A stretch of 64,000 bases of DNA from Sweltsa coloradensis (Eukaryota; Arthropoda; Insecta; Plecoptera; Chloroperlidae): the NCBI GenBank assembly GCA_024449915.1, contig JAMZAV010000094.1, forward strand, positions 372,001 through 436,000, written 5' to 3'. Positions 1 through 12,722 of this stretch are shown here, piece by piece (the first letter of the stretch is position 1; the number at the start of each line of letters is the position of its first letter). The translations under genes and the position numbers were made by a program. The notes under the pieces were generated by a model. It made no database searches. It saw only the letters and a program-made list of their open reading frames with translations, and was not told the origin of the DNA.

Positions 1-608
1 ATGCAATTTTTTAAATTTAAAATGCAAAATGCTACAAATAAGTTTTTATTATTATCTTGAAATAAAAGCATTGACATGTTCAATGTGTAAATTAAATAAT
101 TTTTAAAATGCTCTGGTATAATTAAATAAGGCCCCCGAAGTGTATGGGCCTTGCAATGAACGCGACGTAAAGCCTGGTCTAAGCCACCGAGCCCCAGTAA
201 ATCTCCTTTGCCAATAGCAGTGTGGCTGAAACTCAATTAACGTTCATTTAAATTCGGAAAACATCGTGGCTTGGTTATCATCTTCTAAAACAAATACGCC
301 ATTAGAAACCCTTGGGCCACGCTCACTCTAGCTCTACTTGTAAAGCTGTGGGAATTGAAAACACGGCTGGAGGCATGATGCAAAAACACCTCACCATTTA
401 ATTATCTTTGTTTCAATTTTAATTAAATTAAATTTCAATTCCTCTAGCCTTTCGAAAACTGCGCAATTACGCTTAAATGTAAAAAAAATGTACCACGGTG
501 AATAGAGCATTTTTTGGATGCCTAATGCGGTGGGTCTATTGAAAAAAACTGTACATAAAATTTTGAGAGCTTTCTAAATGATACCTGTTATTTAATAGAA
601 AATATTTA

Positions 609-693
609 TTGGATGAGCGTAGCGAGCGGAGCGAGCGAAGCGAAGATTCCATTTCACTACACCGGAGAAAAAAAATCCGGAATGTTTTTTTTT

Positions 694-725
<32 letters not shown>

Positions 726-729
726 TTTT

Positions 730-773
<44 letters not shown>

Positions 774-1290
774 TTCTGTATTTTTGTCTGTCAGTTAACA
801 CGATTCCGGCTGAACCGATACTCCGATTGCGATGAAATTTTATAAGGGCCTTCGAAATCTCTGAACTAAGAACTGCCACGTTTTTGAGCGAAATTGAAAA
901 ATTATTTCTCATGAAAAATCGCAATTTTACGATTTTTTTTTCGATTTTTAAAAAATTCTTGACTTATAACACCTACATGCTTTATCCGATTGTAATGATT
1001 TTTTCACAGAACCTTAATTTTATGAATTGATATATTCGTGTGAAATTTGAGCGTAATCAAATAATTATTTCTCATGAAAATTTCAATATAACGATTTTTT
1101 CCTTTTTTAAAATTACGATTAATTTAAAAAAAAAGTTAATTTTTTATTTAATTTGATTTAATTTTAAAAAAAAATTCAACAAAGTTCTGATTTTTTCACA
1201 GAACAACAGAAAATCCGCAAAACACATGGCAGCTCAATTCACCAATTACGCTCATCCAACAACGCGGCGGGACTTAAGCGTTTTCCTAGT
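609..1290 (+). mobile_element. Helitron-like non-autonomous element with (TTTC)n core
   Basis: Begins A|TTGGATGAGCG and ends AAGCGTTTTCCTAG|T, the boundaries shared by other copies in the window. Near the 5' end is a GAGCGGAGCGAGCGAAGCG run; the subterminal inverted pair is GGATGAGCG / CGCTCATCC (spelled ACGCTCATCC here, 1250-1259). A 3' stem AACGC...GCGTT precedes the CTAG end. The core carries a TTTC microsatellite (685-773). No protein is encoded. Confidence 0.75.
685..773. repeat. (TTTC)n microsatellite
   Basis: TTTC units with two T-rich interruptions, in the core of the Helitron-like element 609-1290. Long open frames over it are repeat artefacts. Confidence 0.97.
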
Positions 1291-2341
1291 TTAATATAAC
1301 ATGTTGCTGCTTCCCAACAATGAATCACATCGACATGCAAATACTCGCCAATAAGTTATTAAAGGAGATAACACTATGTTCGTCTGGACGTTTTTATATC
1401 AACGTAGGGGAATTTGTATGAGCAAGTTAACTTGACATTACAGATTGTGTTTCGTTTAATATTGGTGAAAACAAACTGGAAATATTTATCTTTCAGTTGA
1501 CAGTTACATTCGTTTGAATTAATTTAGTTAGTAACAAATCAATACGTATCAAAATATAACGTTATATAATGTACAACCTAGTTTTGATATTTTACCAACT
1601 AGGTAATGAAGCAGCACAACCCAATCTGCAGGTTTTTCTTTTCACCATAACTGTTTTGACTCACTTATTATTCTTATCGCCTTTCGATCACTTTACCGTA
1701 ATCAATCCAGTTACCTTTTGTTCCGCTACTGAAGAAAATATTCCCTAATGTGACCATCTTTCCATTTTCCATTTATGCTCCTTTTGTATTCATCTCCCTC
1801 TTGTTTTATCTTGTTTTTAGATCCTTTTCATCGCGTAAACATCTGCATCCCCTTTCGTAGATTGCACAGAATGTCAAGTAGCTCAATTCTAACTTCCCCG
1901 ATCCCAAGTGGCTTATCAGTGCTTTTAAAATGATCAGTTTCCTACTTCGTTTTTTTTACACTGTCATCTCTTCCCGTGGCTCGTACATACTCTGGCCTTT
2001 TTAATATTTTCTGTCTGTGGTCTTTATCAGACCAAACAAATTTACACTGTAAATATCTACATCTCTCCATTAGACCATCACTATTTTGATACACTAGTAT
2101 ACTACGTTTTTTATTTGGAACCTGCTCATTTGCAGCTATCCAAAAATAATAAACAAACATATTGTAATTATATAAGCGGTTAAGAAGAGAGTATTTACTA
2201 CTAATAATATTATTTACGTACACTTTTTAATAGAATTCACATCATATATCTCCCATTAGTCTTATTTGTTATAATTGTCGAATTTGTATTGTTTTAAATT
2301 GTGACGAAAGTGTATTGTTAATTGTTTAGTTTTAGTTTGGA

Positions 2342-2395
2342 TTAAGGACGCGTCAACCGTTAGGTCATCATGCACCACCCTAAGTTACTTCAATG
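2342..2395 (+). mobile_element. Solo left end of the GC-rich MITE
   Basis: TTAAGGACGCGTCAACCGTT followed by AGGTCATCATGCACCACCCT matches the left end of the copy at 54038 and then diverges. No matching right end was found nearby. Confidence 0.55.
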
Positions 2396-4179
2396 GAAGG
2401 ATTGCCGAGCAGGTAAACTTCTTCGCCGCGCTCTTCCCCACCATGAGATCAGCTTATCGACAGGTAGCGCCTTTCGACACCCGAGATGGCCTTTAAGATA
2501 ATGGTAATTTCGTCATAAGAATTTAAAAACTCGCAATTTCGCCTTTTTGGTAGGGTTTTCAGAATTCTTGGCTTATTAGGTTTAATTACATACCTCGATT
2601 TTGAATCAAAAAACACAAAAATACATGTAAACTCATGAATAAACGCATGTAGTTTTTATTTGAATAAATTATGACTTTATCATGTCGAAATAGTGAGTCG
2701 TGAATGTACGAAGTAGTAAATGCAGAGGAGAAGAAGTTATGATTAAATGGTTTGATTAACATGACTGCGATGAAGTGTTATTCAAGTAATATAACTTAAT
2801 AAACTAAGGAATTTAAATCCATCAACACTTGAAATAATTGGCATTTATTAATAAACAATTAAATAGGTGCTTGTCAGTAAATGAAATCGTAGGACTAGCA
2901 AGTTCAATTAACCACAGGGCAATGTTAAAATTGAAATTGTTTAAATGTGCACATAATCGCCACATACAGAGCAAATTGAAAATAAAAAAAAATAAAGATA
3001 ATTTGGAAAAAGCCTTCGCAAACAACTATCAAACATCTTATAACAAAAATCTCAGGACTTTAAAAAAACTGTAAAGGTTCAAATTGAATAAAATTTTAAA
3101 AAAATTCGAACAACATTATTAATTTATCCATAATTGGAAATTTAAAAAAATAAAAAAAAAAAACAAAACGAGGTATTTAGTTTTTCTTAATTTCCAAATA
3201 ATTTTGATAAATTGTGTATGCATTTTAAAAACCCCTCAGTGTTTAATTACGTTATATTACATTGAATAACACTTTATCGTCACCCCTCATTGTTATCAAA
3301 CGTTTTTAAAACAACTTTTTCCACTCACTACTCACTATTTGACATAGATTTTAAAAATAAACTTTCACCAAAGCTAAAAATTACATGTGTTAATTTTTCA
3401 TGTGTTTTTCATAGCTTAATTTTGGGGTTTTTTTGGGTTCAAAATCGAGGGAAGTTGTTTTTTTCAAAAATCCAAATAATTCGATAAAAGTTACAAAAAA
3501 ACGAAATTGCGAGTTTTTTAAATTTTTTAGTAGCCCAAATTTCCCCTTATTTGACGGCCATCCTTGGAATGTCAAAAGTCGTTCATCCTGTCCAGTAGCC
3601 CAGCCGCATGGTGGGGGGGAAAAGCGCGGCGGGGGAAAATTTACCTGCCTCGGCGAAATTCCCTTTACACCGATTTAGTTACTTTACATTGTGGATGATA
3701 ACAACCTGTTGTTCAGATTTAAAATTTAAAAAAAATATCATGACAGTTGTAGGCTTTTACGACCCGTAGATTCTTCTGTATGATCCCGGGGTGTTTCGTC
3801 GTGTCGGATGAGGCACGCTCGAGTTTCGCCACCATGTTTGGGGGCTTCTTCAAGAATCGTCTTGCCCCTTTTATTGGTTTATTCCACCATTAAATTTTTT
3901 AGCACAAAGATGCACAATGCTCATCAGAAAACAGAACGAGGCTTTAAAATTTTTTGCAAATTTAATTTTACTGTTTTCACTGCGTTAAATATCTTAGTTC
4001 CAAAGTAGTCTACAAATGCACAAGGGATAGAAAGAGAATTATACGAATAATTGGGTTGTTTATTTTGCATCTATATTATGCGAAATATAACATTTGGAGT
4101 GTTAGTAATTAATAACGATTTATTTACCATCAACACATTGAGGTAGTGGCATTTTTATTCATTTTTAGTGCTGTGTGTA

Positions 4180-4497
4180 GGGCTATGTGTAAGAACTTAG
4201 GTTATACTTGTGGGAGTGTAAGGTTGTCGGTGTGTGATGTGTAAGGCTATATTTGTAGGGGTGTAAGGTTGTTTATGTATGAGGTGTAAGGTTGTTGTAT
4301 GTGGTGTAGGTGTAAGACTATGTTTGGGGAGTGTAAGGTTGTTTATGATGAGGTGTAAGGTTGTTGTATGTGGTGTAGGTGTAAGACATGTGTGGGGGTG
4401 TAAGGTTGTTGCATGTGGTGTAGGTGTAAGGCATGTGTGGGGGTGTAAGGTTGTTGCATGTGGTGTAGGTGTAAGGCTATGTGTGGGGGTTTGCAAG
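4180..4497 (+). repeat. GT-rich minisatellite
   Basis: Tandem units built from GTGTAAGGTTGTTG, ATGTGGTGTAGGTGTAAG and ATGTGTGGGGG. The last copies repeat with a period of about 49 bp. The G-rich, C-poor strand is the + strand. The open frames across it on both strands are by-products of the repeat. Confidence 0.88.
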
Positions 4498-6182
4498 CGT
4501 GTTCAGTATGTTTGCCCTAGTTTAGATCTCGTTATCGATTTCAGTGTCTTGCTTGCTGCTTTAAACAGAACCGCGAAGCTTAGAGATCTCGCAGGTTGGG
4601 AAAGACTCACAATACGAACTCGTAGAACGGTTTAGTTGCTAATTTAGGAGAGGACGACGAAGATATAATATATTGGTAAAAATGTTACTTGCAAACACAA
4701 GCACCCCGTTTCATTTATTTCATGGTAAAGAGTGTGTTTCTTCGATGTTCTTCGCATCCGCGAAGACAACACTTAATCCGTAACCTTATTTATCCTGCAA
4801 AGACTGTTAATATAGGGAACTGTAAAGGCCTGAGGTTTAGAAGCTTTTATCTTCTTGCTTAAACACGACCGAAAAACAAAATGATATCACAAATTTGTTT
4901 TTGGATAAGATGAGAACACACATTTTGATATGTTGACTTTTGTTTGTGTGTGTTTTTTTGTGTGTGTGTGTCGAATAACAATATTTTATTAATGATAATT
5001 TAATGCTATTATTTCTTCTACATGCAAAAAACCTTATTCTTAAAATTATGTTTATTTTTAAGATATCTAGCTATACCTACAGTAATTCCCCATTTAGTTT
5101 TAAATTACGTTTTGCTTTTAGAAATGCCAACGAACGAATTCAATTACTACAACTTGACGACTACTTAAAACGCTCATGTACACAAATTTATATATACGAT
5201 AACAAGTTTAGACCCTTATTAATGAGCATGAAAACTTTAGAAACTGAATCCGCTCAACTAATTACAATTTAGTTTTAGCGTCGCATGTAGTGAGAAATTG
5301 CACATACATTAAACGAGTTTATTCGTATGTTATTTTTTTAACTCTCGGCAATTTAAAAGCATTCAGAATTGCATGTTTCAAATCACTTAAACATTTTAAC
5401 CGTTTCTTTAACAACTCAGATTAAAATCATGAACCGTGCTTTAGCTTCATTAAGAAAATCACAGATATGTGGTAGAGGTAGAGAATTTCTCTCTTGGATT
5501 TAAATTGACAATGTCGTAGTTCAGAGCCTACTCAACATATTATCGGTTATGTTTACCCCTTGAAGTTGTTTGGCTTGGGTTTATTAACGACTACCGCCTG
5601 AAGAATCAATATTATTGCGAACTCTTGTATAAAATCAATGTTTATTCTAAGGCTTACTTCAGCAAACCTGATGTGCTCTTACTAACATGTGACTAAACTA
5701 AGGGGAATTCGTTAGCTGGTAAGGAATGCACATTTTACAATGGCAATATTTTAATTAATAATTATCAACAGCATTCAATGATATGAAAAATGGATTTTAA
5801 TAGATAAATTGATTATCACATTCGAGTTGGTACTTTCTTCAATGCTGATTTAATTTTGCTCTTTTATATGTTTCACTGAGGTTGTCTTATATGAAATTTT
5901 TTCAGTTGTGCGAATGCATAAGATTATCTCTGCACCACTAAAAAACAAACAATAATCGTTATTATAAATGCTTTGCAGTAAAGAACATTCATATTAGAAT
6001 TTTAATGCGCAGATGAAAGAAGAAAAGGGTGGTGCACAATGTGAAAACAAGACCTGACTTTTACGTGCCTTGCGATTGGTTTCATGTTTAATCTGTTATC
6101 ATTCCTTATCAGCAAAGCACTCCACTTTCATAACATATTATAAATATTGGGCATAACTAAACAAACTGAATAATGTTACAGA

Positions 6183-6338
6183 ATGAAGCTCAACATGTTG
6201 CCCGTCGACCGCGATCAGCTGAAGTCGGATAGTCTGACTCTGTTCGGCAAGCTGATCCGGACAAAGCGTATTGAGGGGATGCAGGGGGAGGTACAACCAG
6301 TGCTTCCTGGCGCCGACAAGAAGAAACTCAAGCTACAT
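6183..6338 (+). CDS. SLC7A14: SLC7A14/SLC7A4-like amino-acid transporter, first coding exon
   Basis: This exon carries the apparent start codon of an SLC7 (cationic amino acid transporter family) gene and encodes 52 residues of the cytosolic N-terminus. It is preceded by a splice acceptor (TTACAG, 6176-6181), so at least one untranslated exon lies upstream. It ends in a strong donor (CAT|GTAAGT at 6338/6339). The peptide contains LIRTKRIEGMQ, resembling the segment just before the first membrane helix of SLC7A14-type proteins. Splicing to 30977 keeps phase 0 and gives ...KLH-KCLTTLDL. The 3' part of the exon and its donor are repeated three more times downstream. Reading through the first donor meets TGA at 6366-6368, so only the first donor gives a full protein. 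This exon is poorly conserved; its assignment rests on frame, splice sites and position. The symbol is by family resemblance, and SLC7A4 is the alternative. Confidence 0.72.
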
Positions 6339-6643
6339 GTAAGTACGCCTGAATATTATGCGTATTGAGGGGATGCAGGGGGAGGTACAACCAGTGCTTC
6401 CTGGTGCCGACAAGAAGAAACTCAAAAGCTACATGTAAGTACGCCTGAATATTATGCGTATTGAGGGGATGCAGGGGGAGGTACAACCAGTGCTTCCTGG
6501 CGCCGACAAGAAGAAACTCAAGCTACATGTAAGTACGCCTGAATATTATGCGTATTGAGGGGATGCAGGGGGAGGTACAACCAGTGCTTCCTGGCGCCGA
6601 CAAGAAGAAACTCAAGCTACATGTAAGTACGCCTGAATATTAT
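6266..6643 (+). repeat. Four tandem copies of an exon end plus splice donor (94-96 bp unit)
   Basis: A 94-bp unit starting GCGTATTGAGGGGATGCAGG occurs four times: 6266-6359, 6360-6455 (two extra A and a C-to-T change), 6456-6549 and 6550-6643. Each copy contains the last 73 or so bases of the first coding exon of the transporter gene and the donor ATGTAAGTACG plus 20 bases of intron. Copies are almost identical, so the array is recent or homogenised. It ends at GCGGCAGG (6644), the apparent original intron sequence. The extra copies contain donors but no acceptors, and the first intronic bases carry an in-frame TGA. Confidence 0.95.
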
Positions 6644-6921
6644 GCGGCAGGACGAAAGTTGTAAAGTTTGGAAATTGGCTTGGTGGCGGTGGTCTTGCGG
6701 GATTTCTTCTGCTTCTTTTGCAGCACGCTGTGGTTTGAAATCTCGCCAAGTAGTATAGATTAACATTTTATTACATTTAAGATATCCTAACTTTATAGCA
6801 AACTTAGGAAATATTTATAATGTTTTGTAATAAAGTTACACAATGAAAGTTACACAAGAACTACTGGCAAAGTATGTTATGATATTTTCAATTTCTCGAT
6901 GATAAACTACATTTATTTGCA

Positions 6922-7554
6922 ACTAGGAAAACGCTAAAGTCTTTGTTGGACGAGTGAGCTAAAAACCGGGTACATAATTTGCGAACCATGACGACTGCAG
7001 CAGTGTGAATCACCAAGTCGACACTTGTCTGCCATCTAATGCGTTAGCTATATCGGTATGCAAGCGGAAACGGGCGACACCAAAACATATCACATCGCTA
7101 ACGCCAAAGTTTTAAAGCTAGCAAGATTCCAAAAAATGTTTTAAAAAGGTCCATTCATGCATCCCATTTCGGCTCCAGATGTTCTGCATCCATCTTTTAT
7201 GCTCCTCAAATCAAATCCAATTTAGTAAAACCCTGCAAAACATGTTTTTTTAAGTAATTCATTTTTTGCAAGTTGGCAGGGCAAGATGTAATTCTGAAAA
7301 TGTTCACAGTTGTTAACATTCATAATGGTAACATTGATAAGAAAGGGTATTTTTTTTCAAAGCGAATTTAAAGTTTAAAAAAATAAAGTAGTAATTTGTT
7401 TAATTTTAATTTTTTGTAGGTTGGATTCCTGCGAATTTTGCTGTCCATGTTAACAGCACCCTATCTATGGTCCTTGACGTTGGTGTGAAATTTCGTCAAA
7501 ATCGGACGAGTAGTTTGGCCCCTACGCATCGAACACACACACACACACACACAC

Positions 7555-7589
<35 letters not shown>

Positions 7590-7657
7590 CACATAAACAC
7601 AACGAAGTGCCGAAAAATGGAGTGCCAAAACTCCGTTCGCTTCGCTCACTCGTCCAA
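6922..7657 (-). mobile_element. Helitron-like non-autonomous element with (CA)n(CAGA)n core
   Basis: Inverse orientation: + strand opens ACTAGGAAAACGCTAAAGTC and closes GCTTCGCTCACTCGTCCAA, the reverse of the family's 3' and 5' ends. The outer bases fit A|TTGG...CTAG|T. A (CA)n(CAGA)n microsatellite (7533-7590) lies about 70-125 bp inside the 5' end, the same relative place as the TTTC tract in the copy at 609. Confidence 0.72.
7533..7590. repeat. (CA)n(CAGA)n microsatellite
   Basis: A run of CA followed by CAGA units inside the Helitron-like element 6922-7657. Confidence 0.97.
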
Positions 7658-10476
7658 TTATTTGCAATACATTAGGAAGAATTTGAAATGCTGAATTAGA
7701 ATATATTCAAAGAAATTAAAAGTGTTGTAACCAATTGTTTTATATCTAAACAATTTAAGAATAATTGATCCCGTTTCTTGATATAAAACATATAATCATT
7801 TACAATACACACTTTAGAAGAATCCTTTTTCTAACTAAAGGTTACTAATTCTTATTCCTTTTACAATTTTATTTCTTGTCCTCAAATTTCTTACCTCATT
7901 TCCCCGATCGTTTTTTTTTTAATTTATTATTTAATTTTCCTTCACTTTCATCAGAAAACCGCTAGTAATACCTTTGTTATTGGGATATTGTTATTTGAAT
8001 TATATCTTTCCTTCCATTGTCATAATGATATCTGTGACTGCCATGCCATATTTTGATGTACACTCCGTATAATTCATTTGGCTTTGTTAAAAAAAATCTT
8101 GTCTCTCCCCCAAAAATATAAAAATCCAATTATCCAATTTTGACATGAAAGATGTATAACCTTATGCTTAATGAGTTATTCAACCTTTTCACTTTGTTTT
8201 GTATTAATGTATTTGTAATTCATAATATTTTGTATTGTGTTTGTCCATTATGTGTTCTATATGTACACATCAATACTTTTAAAAGCAATGGATTCATTGA
8301 GGTTAGAAGCTTACAGATTTGCCCAACGGCAAGCTAGATTATTAGAGATGCAAATGTACTACTAGCGTCTCTATAAATGTTTAAACAGAAAGTCTGTGCT
8401 TGCTATAATAACAATGTTACTATTATTTAACCTCGGGTCTTCCTGGAGGTGTAATATTATTATTCTGCTTTTGTTAGACAATACAAGACAAGCTCATTTA
8501 TTCGTTTTGTAACAAAATATAGAATATTTTGAATATTGAAATAGCCTACTTTTTGTGCGAAGTATTAATATTTAACTTTGTAATATTTACGTATTTCTTC
8601 AGTATTATCAATTTGTTGTTAACAAATAAGACATCATCGATAGGCAGACACGTTGTACACAAATAACAACACATAGAACGAACACCGTAGAACCTGGGGC
8701 ATGGATGTACGGTACATGTCTAGTGTAGCTACGGATCTAGCCTGGACTTGCGGAGGGAGGGAAGCCCGGGGGGAATATTATATTTTATTTTACCCTAATT
8801 TATGAAACAAACTTTGGAAACACTAGCATATCCCACCATAAATTAACAATGGTCTGGAGGGGGGTCGGATATGCAAAACTAGTACGGTGTTTGGGGCAAA
8901 GGTTAAGTTGTGGTAAAGGCTCTTATCGCCGAAGGTGCAAGAAAAAATGAAACCTTTTAAGGGCCTAAAGCAAAGTTTTAAAAATGCAAAATTAGATAAT
9001 TTAATAGTGATAATTGTCTTTGCAATGAAAACCAGAGACTAACGGAGGGTCGGTGGTTGCCCCCATTACGCCCCCTTTTATACGCCCCCTCCCCCTTGCT
9101 AAAAAATAGCAAAACCATTGTAGTATGAACTTCTTGTACAGGGCATCGTTAAACAACTCATTACAACATTAAACTAAATCATGTTGTACGTGTTGGTGTG
9201 CATAAACAGCTAACACCCGCAGAAAGTGTCTAGGGGTGGTGTAGAGGGGCATGCACACCAGCGCTACCAGGCGTCAGACAACAAGCCCAAGTTGTTTGTA
9301 ATTGCCTTAATAAATTGTACCCCTTGGCGAGTTGGACGTTGGCGCTCTCGTTTGTTGTTTGTTCTTCCATAAGGGTAGATTTATGTAGCTGCCATCGCCA
9401 TGCGAGATACGCCACACGCCGTGAGATGGCTGCCACAGATTTGCAAGTCATGTACGACTGCAACACTTTGCATTAACTAGTTGTTCTGGTAACAACATGT
9501 CCATACATCTTCTTTTCTTATCATCTATTTCTACGTTTTCGTGTTTCAGTAACCTACCATTCGTATCATATTGAAATGTTCAATACATCTGTCTTTTTCT
9601 GAATCCTTTGATCTTCCACTGAATCACTTGTAGGCCTTATAGTTTCCAATTCGGCAATTCAGTTCACTCCGTTTAATTTTATATTTATTTTTTATTTATT
9701 TATAGTACCCAGACTCAAAAGTCCACTCCTTTCAATGTTGGCAAAAATCTTATTTAGATAATTGCATAAAAGTACCATTGTAGACGAATTTAACATTTAT
9801 TTTATGTAAGTTGTCTAAAACCACAAGTGCTGGACAACTATGTTTTGTTTTCTTCAATAATACGCTTCGCATAACTAATTCGCGCGCCTCACTTATGCAA
9901 TCGCAATGACTACCTCATTAATATATTCAACTCCCTCACAATAGATTATTTATTATTTGTTGTTTTTATGGTTATTTATCTTAATTATCGGCTTAACAAA
10001 GAGTTATGAACTACATACATTCTGGCGAATAAAGCCTTGCCGGATTACCAGATTATTAATGATTCTGGAAATGAGAACAAATTGAGGGCATATTTTGATG
10101 GTATACATCTCTCTTAGGATAGTCGTAGGGCTGCACATTTTCAGCAGTCCGGAATTTATCAGTATAGCATAAGTAAGATATGCTTTACATATCTTATTTC
10201 TTCTTATTGCATTTAAATGAATAAATAAATAAAAACTTATGCCAAATACTAATACATAAAATGCACTCGTAATACCGCCGAATCCAGTCACAAGTCAGTT
10301 TCGACCAGTTGAGTATAAACAATACACGTTGAATGCGATTTCCTGAAACGGAAAGTGATGTGACCAGAAAAGTGTAGCATTTATTTAGAGAAGCTTCTCT
10401 CCCTCACAAACATACCCGAAACAGGTAACAAGGCGTGTCATAGTTTCTGCACGTTGTGCTCGGTGTTTCGGTTGTT

Positions 10477-10735
10477 GGTGGAGGTGCCGGGTCCCTCCTT
10501 AAGATGGGGATTGTCCCGTCCCATATCTTTGTTGGTGGAGGTGCCGGGTCCCTCCTTAAGATGGGGATTGTACCGCCCCCGTGGTCTCCATAAACATTCT
10601 GTATCATCCTCTTTGAAGGGGTTGACAAAATTGTCATATATATATATATCGGAGGTCACATTCGTTGCATTTTAGCGTGAGACACGCAGAGTTGGACTGT
10701 CGGACAGAAAAGTGATGCATATACCAAGTACATTT
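10477..10735 (+). repeat. Dispersed repeat beginning GGTGGAGGTGCCGGGT, with a 57-bp tandem head
   Basis: The 16-mer occurs at 10477-10492 and 10534-10549, each followed by CCCTCCTTAAGATGGGGATT. Further on are TGTATCATCCT and GGACAGAAAAGTGATGCATA, shared with 25259-25465. A short (TA)n lies at 10637-10649. Confidence 0.8.
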
Positions 10736-11997
10736 ATATATCTGATGCTGGCCAGTATACTCTGACGACACGCGTAAAAAAGAAGATAACAGCCACATCC
10801 CCTGCACAGAAAGAAAGTTATTAGGCACATAAATCACATCCAATTATTTTTTACCCTTTAATATTAATTACTTTCGAGCTAGTAAAAATTTTAGTGACAC
10901 AATAACGAGTCACCCCCTTCTTCTCACAAGCCTATTTTTATGACTTACACTCTACAGGTGTCGTAAAATCCTTATGTGATCACTACAAGGTCTAGATTTA
11001 TCGAGGTTTGTAGCTGAGCATTATAGTAGCTTAATTATGTATCGTTTGCCCAACGAGGAGCTAGATTAATCGAGATGCAAATGTATTGTAACCATCGCTA
11101 TAAATGTTTGAACCGGGAGTCTGAGGTAGCGAATTACAACGTAATTATTGTTTGATCTCGACACAAACTAGTTGTAAGCCTGGAGATAAATTTAAATCGG
11201 TGTGTATTCATGTACGGTAATGTGTTGATATTACCACAGTTGGACTTTATAAGCTCATTTAGCATACTGTGCCAACAATTCCAATTGTTTACACACAGTA
11301 TTGAAATCATATGTATAATACGCAAAATATTTTCCAATATACCTAATCAACTTGTATAATTGTTTGGTGATGCATAACCGTTACAAACAAACGTCCTGAA
11401 CGTTTCAATTCATTAGAGCCAGATAAACAATATAACTATGAGGAATATATAACCTTTTATTTGTTTAATCGAATGAATCTTTTATTAAATTACAACCATC
11501 GAATTAAATTATTACTTATGGTTGAATAAATTAAAAAATTATATCGTGTTGTATTCAAAGTACAAGTCATAAACAATACTCATAATTCATCAAAATTAGC
11601 CTATAAATTAATAAAACTGCAAAATATGGCATTCAATTTTTAATTTTTGACTTCTATACCAGCCAAAGACGTAAAATGTCCTACTGGTTGACGCGCCTTT
11701 TAAATGAGCTCCAAAAAAGAATACAACCGCCATTTTAATTGTAGTTTATGTAGAATTTCACTTTTGGTTTTACATCCATTATTTATCTTTTAATTGTGAA
11801 TACATTAATAAATTATCATGAAGTGTATAGATGTGCTAAGCACAGTTTGTTTGATAATCATAATACGGGTAAGCTTTAAGAAAACGGTTTGGGTAATTTT
11901 GTTGAACACATTAACCCAACGAAGTTTCTACTGTGACCTTTGATCATATAGTTTAAAACAAACATTTAATCAAACTGTGAGACTAATGAAACCCTTT

Positions 11998-12255
11998 AGC
12001 ATATTAACTGCGCGTCCCAATAAAGCGTGGAAGGCGTGTATGCGGTCGCAGGTCAGCTGACACGTACTGTACGTGACACGAGCCTCTAATGAAACATGTC
12101 GACCGGTCGGGACGTTCCGTTTCATTAGAACCGGACGTCGTTCATTATGTTATGCGGCGTCGTTAGGAGCGTCGCGACGCGCGTCTCAGAGGCGACGTAC
12201 TAAAACAAAGATGACGTCGGTGACGTTGTCGTCGCGCCTCGTTACACACGAATCA
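11998..12255. other. CpG-rich island in the first intron
   Basis: GC content and CpG density are far above the AT-rich surroundings. A perfect 11-bp inverted repeat, TCTAATGAAAC / GTTTCATTAGA (12085-12095 and 12119-12129), encloses a 23-bp GACCGGTC-centred core, and CGTACTGTACG lies at 12063-12073. The 63-codon frame through it has no recognisable domain. It could be an enhancer, an alternative promoter or a foreign insert. Confidence 0.5.
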
Positions 12256-12579
12256 AGATTTTAATCCTGAGATCAAACATTTGCAAGAGATTTAATCTAG
12301 GAGAATAAATTGGACAAATAATTAATTTATACAAAGATTCACATACAGAGTTTTGAAAGATAAACTTTAATTATAAGTTATACAAAGTTGTTTCTTCATC
12401 AGGCCAAACAAATATTCGCTAACACCAAAAAAATGTTCATTTTATAACATTAATACACATAATTCATGTATTTTTTTTTATTAATGTCTGGTAAGATAAC
12501 CTTGCTAGGAAACCGTTGGATGCTCCTCTTTAGGTGTCTAACTAGGTATTGTAGATATGGCATTTGTGAAGAGAATGAC

Positions 12580-12722
12580 TAAGCCGCAGTGCAGTCCCTT
12601 ACATTCAAATTAACGGCAGAAGAAAAACCTTAAAAAAGCATTCAAAAGGATTGCCGGTCACAGCGGGATTCGAATCCGGAGTCTTCCGAATCAGAGTCTC
12701 GCGTTTTCGCTTGAGAAAAAAA
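12580..12722 (-). mobile_element. SINE fragment
   Basis: Contains CAGTCCCTTACATTCAAATT, GGATTGCCGGTCACAGCGGG and GATTCGAATCCGGAGTC (reverse box B well kept), followed by GAGTCTCGCG. Tail is lost. Confidence 0.7.

Larger units (their letters stand above)
1..6181 (+). other. Upstream intron / 5' non-coding region of the SLC7A14-like gene
   Basis: No protein-coding region is supported in this stretch. It ends in a splice acceptor, so on the + strand it is probably intron between an untranslated first exon and the first coding exon, plus flanking DNA. It is AT-rich. Recognisable content is a Helitron-like element (609-1290), the end of a TTAA-flanked GC-rich MITE (2342-2395) and a GT-rich minisatellite (4180-4497). 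I could not locate the promoter or first exon. Confidence 0.5.

Noticed and set aside
592..924. Lys/Glu-Arg-rich open frame on the - strand
   Set aside because: Translation of the TTTC microsatellite within a Helitron-like element.
4197..4635. Open frames on both strands over a GT-rich stretch
   Set aside because: The minisatellite repeats keep frames open on both strands; peptide repeats follow the DNA period.
12073..12264. Possible small Arg/Ser-rich protein
   Set aside because: Open frame explained by GC-rich, CpG-dense island; no domain and no splice context.
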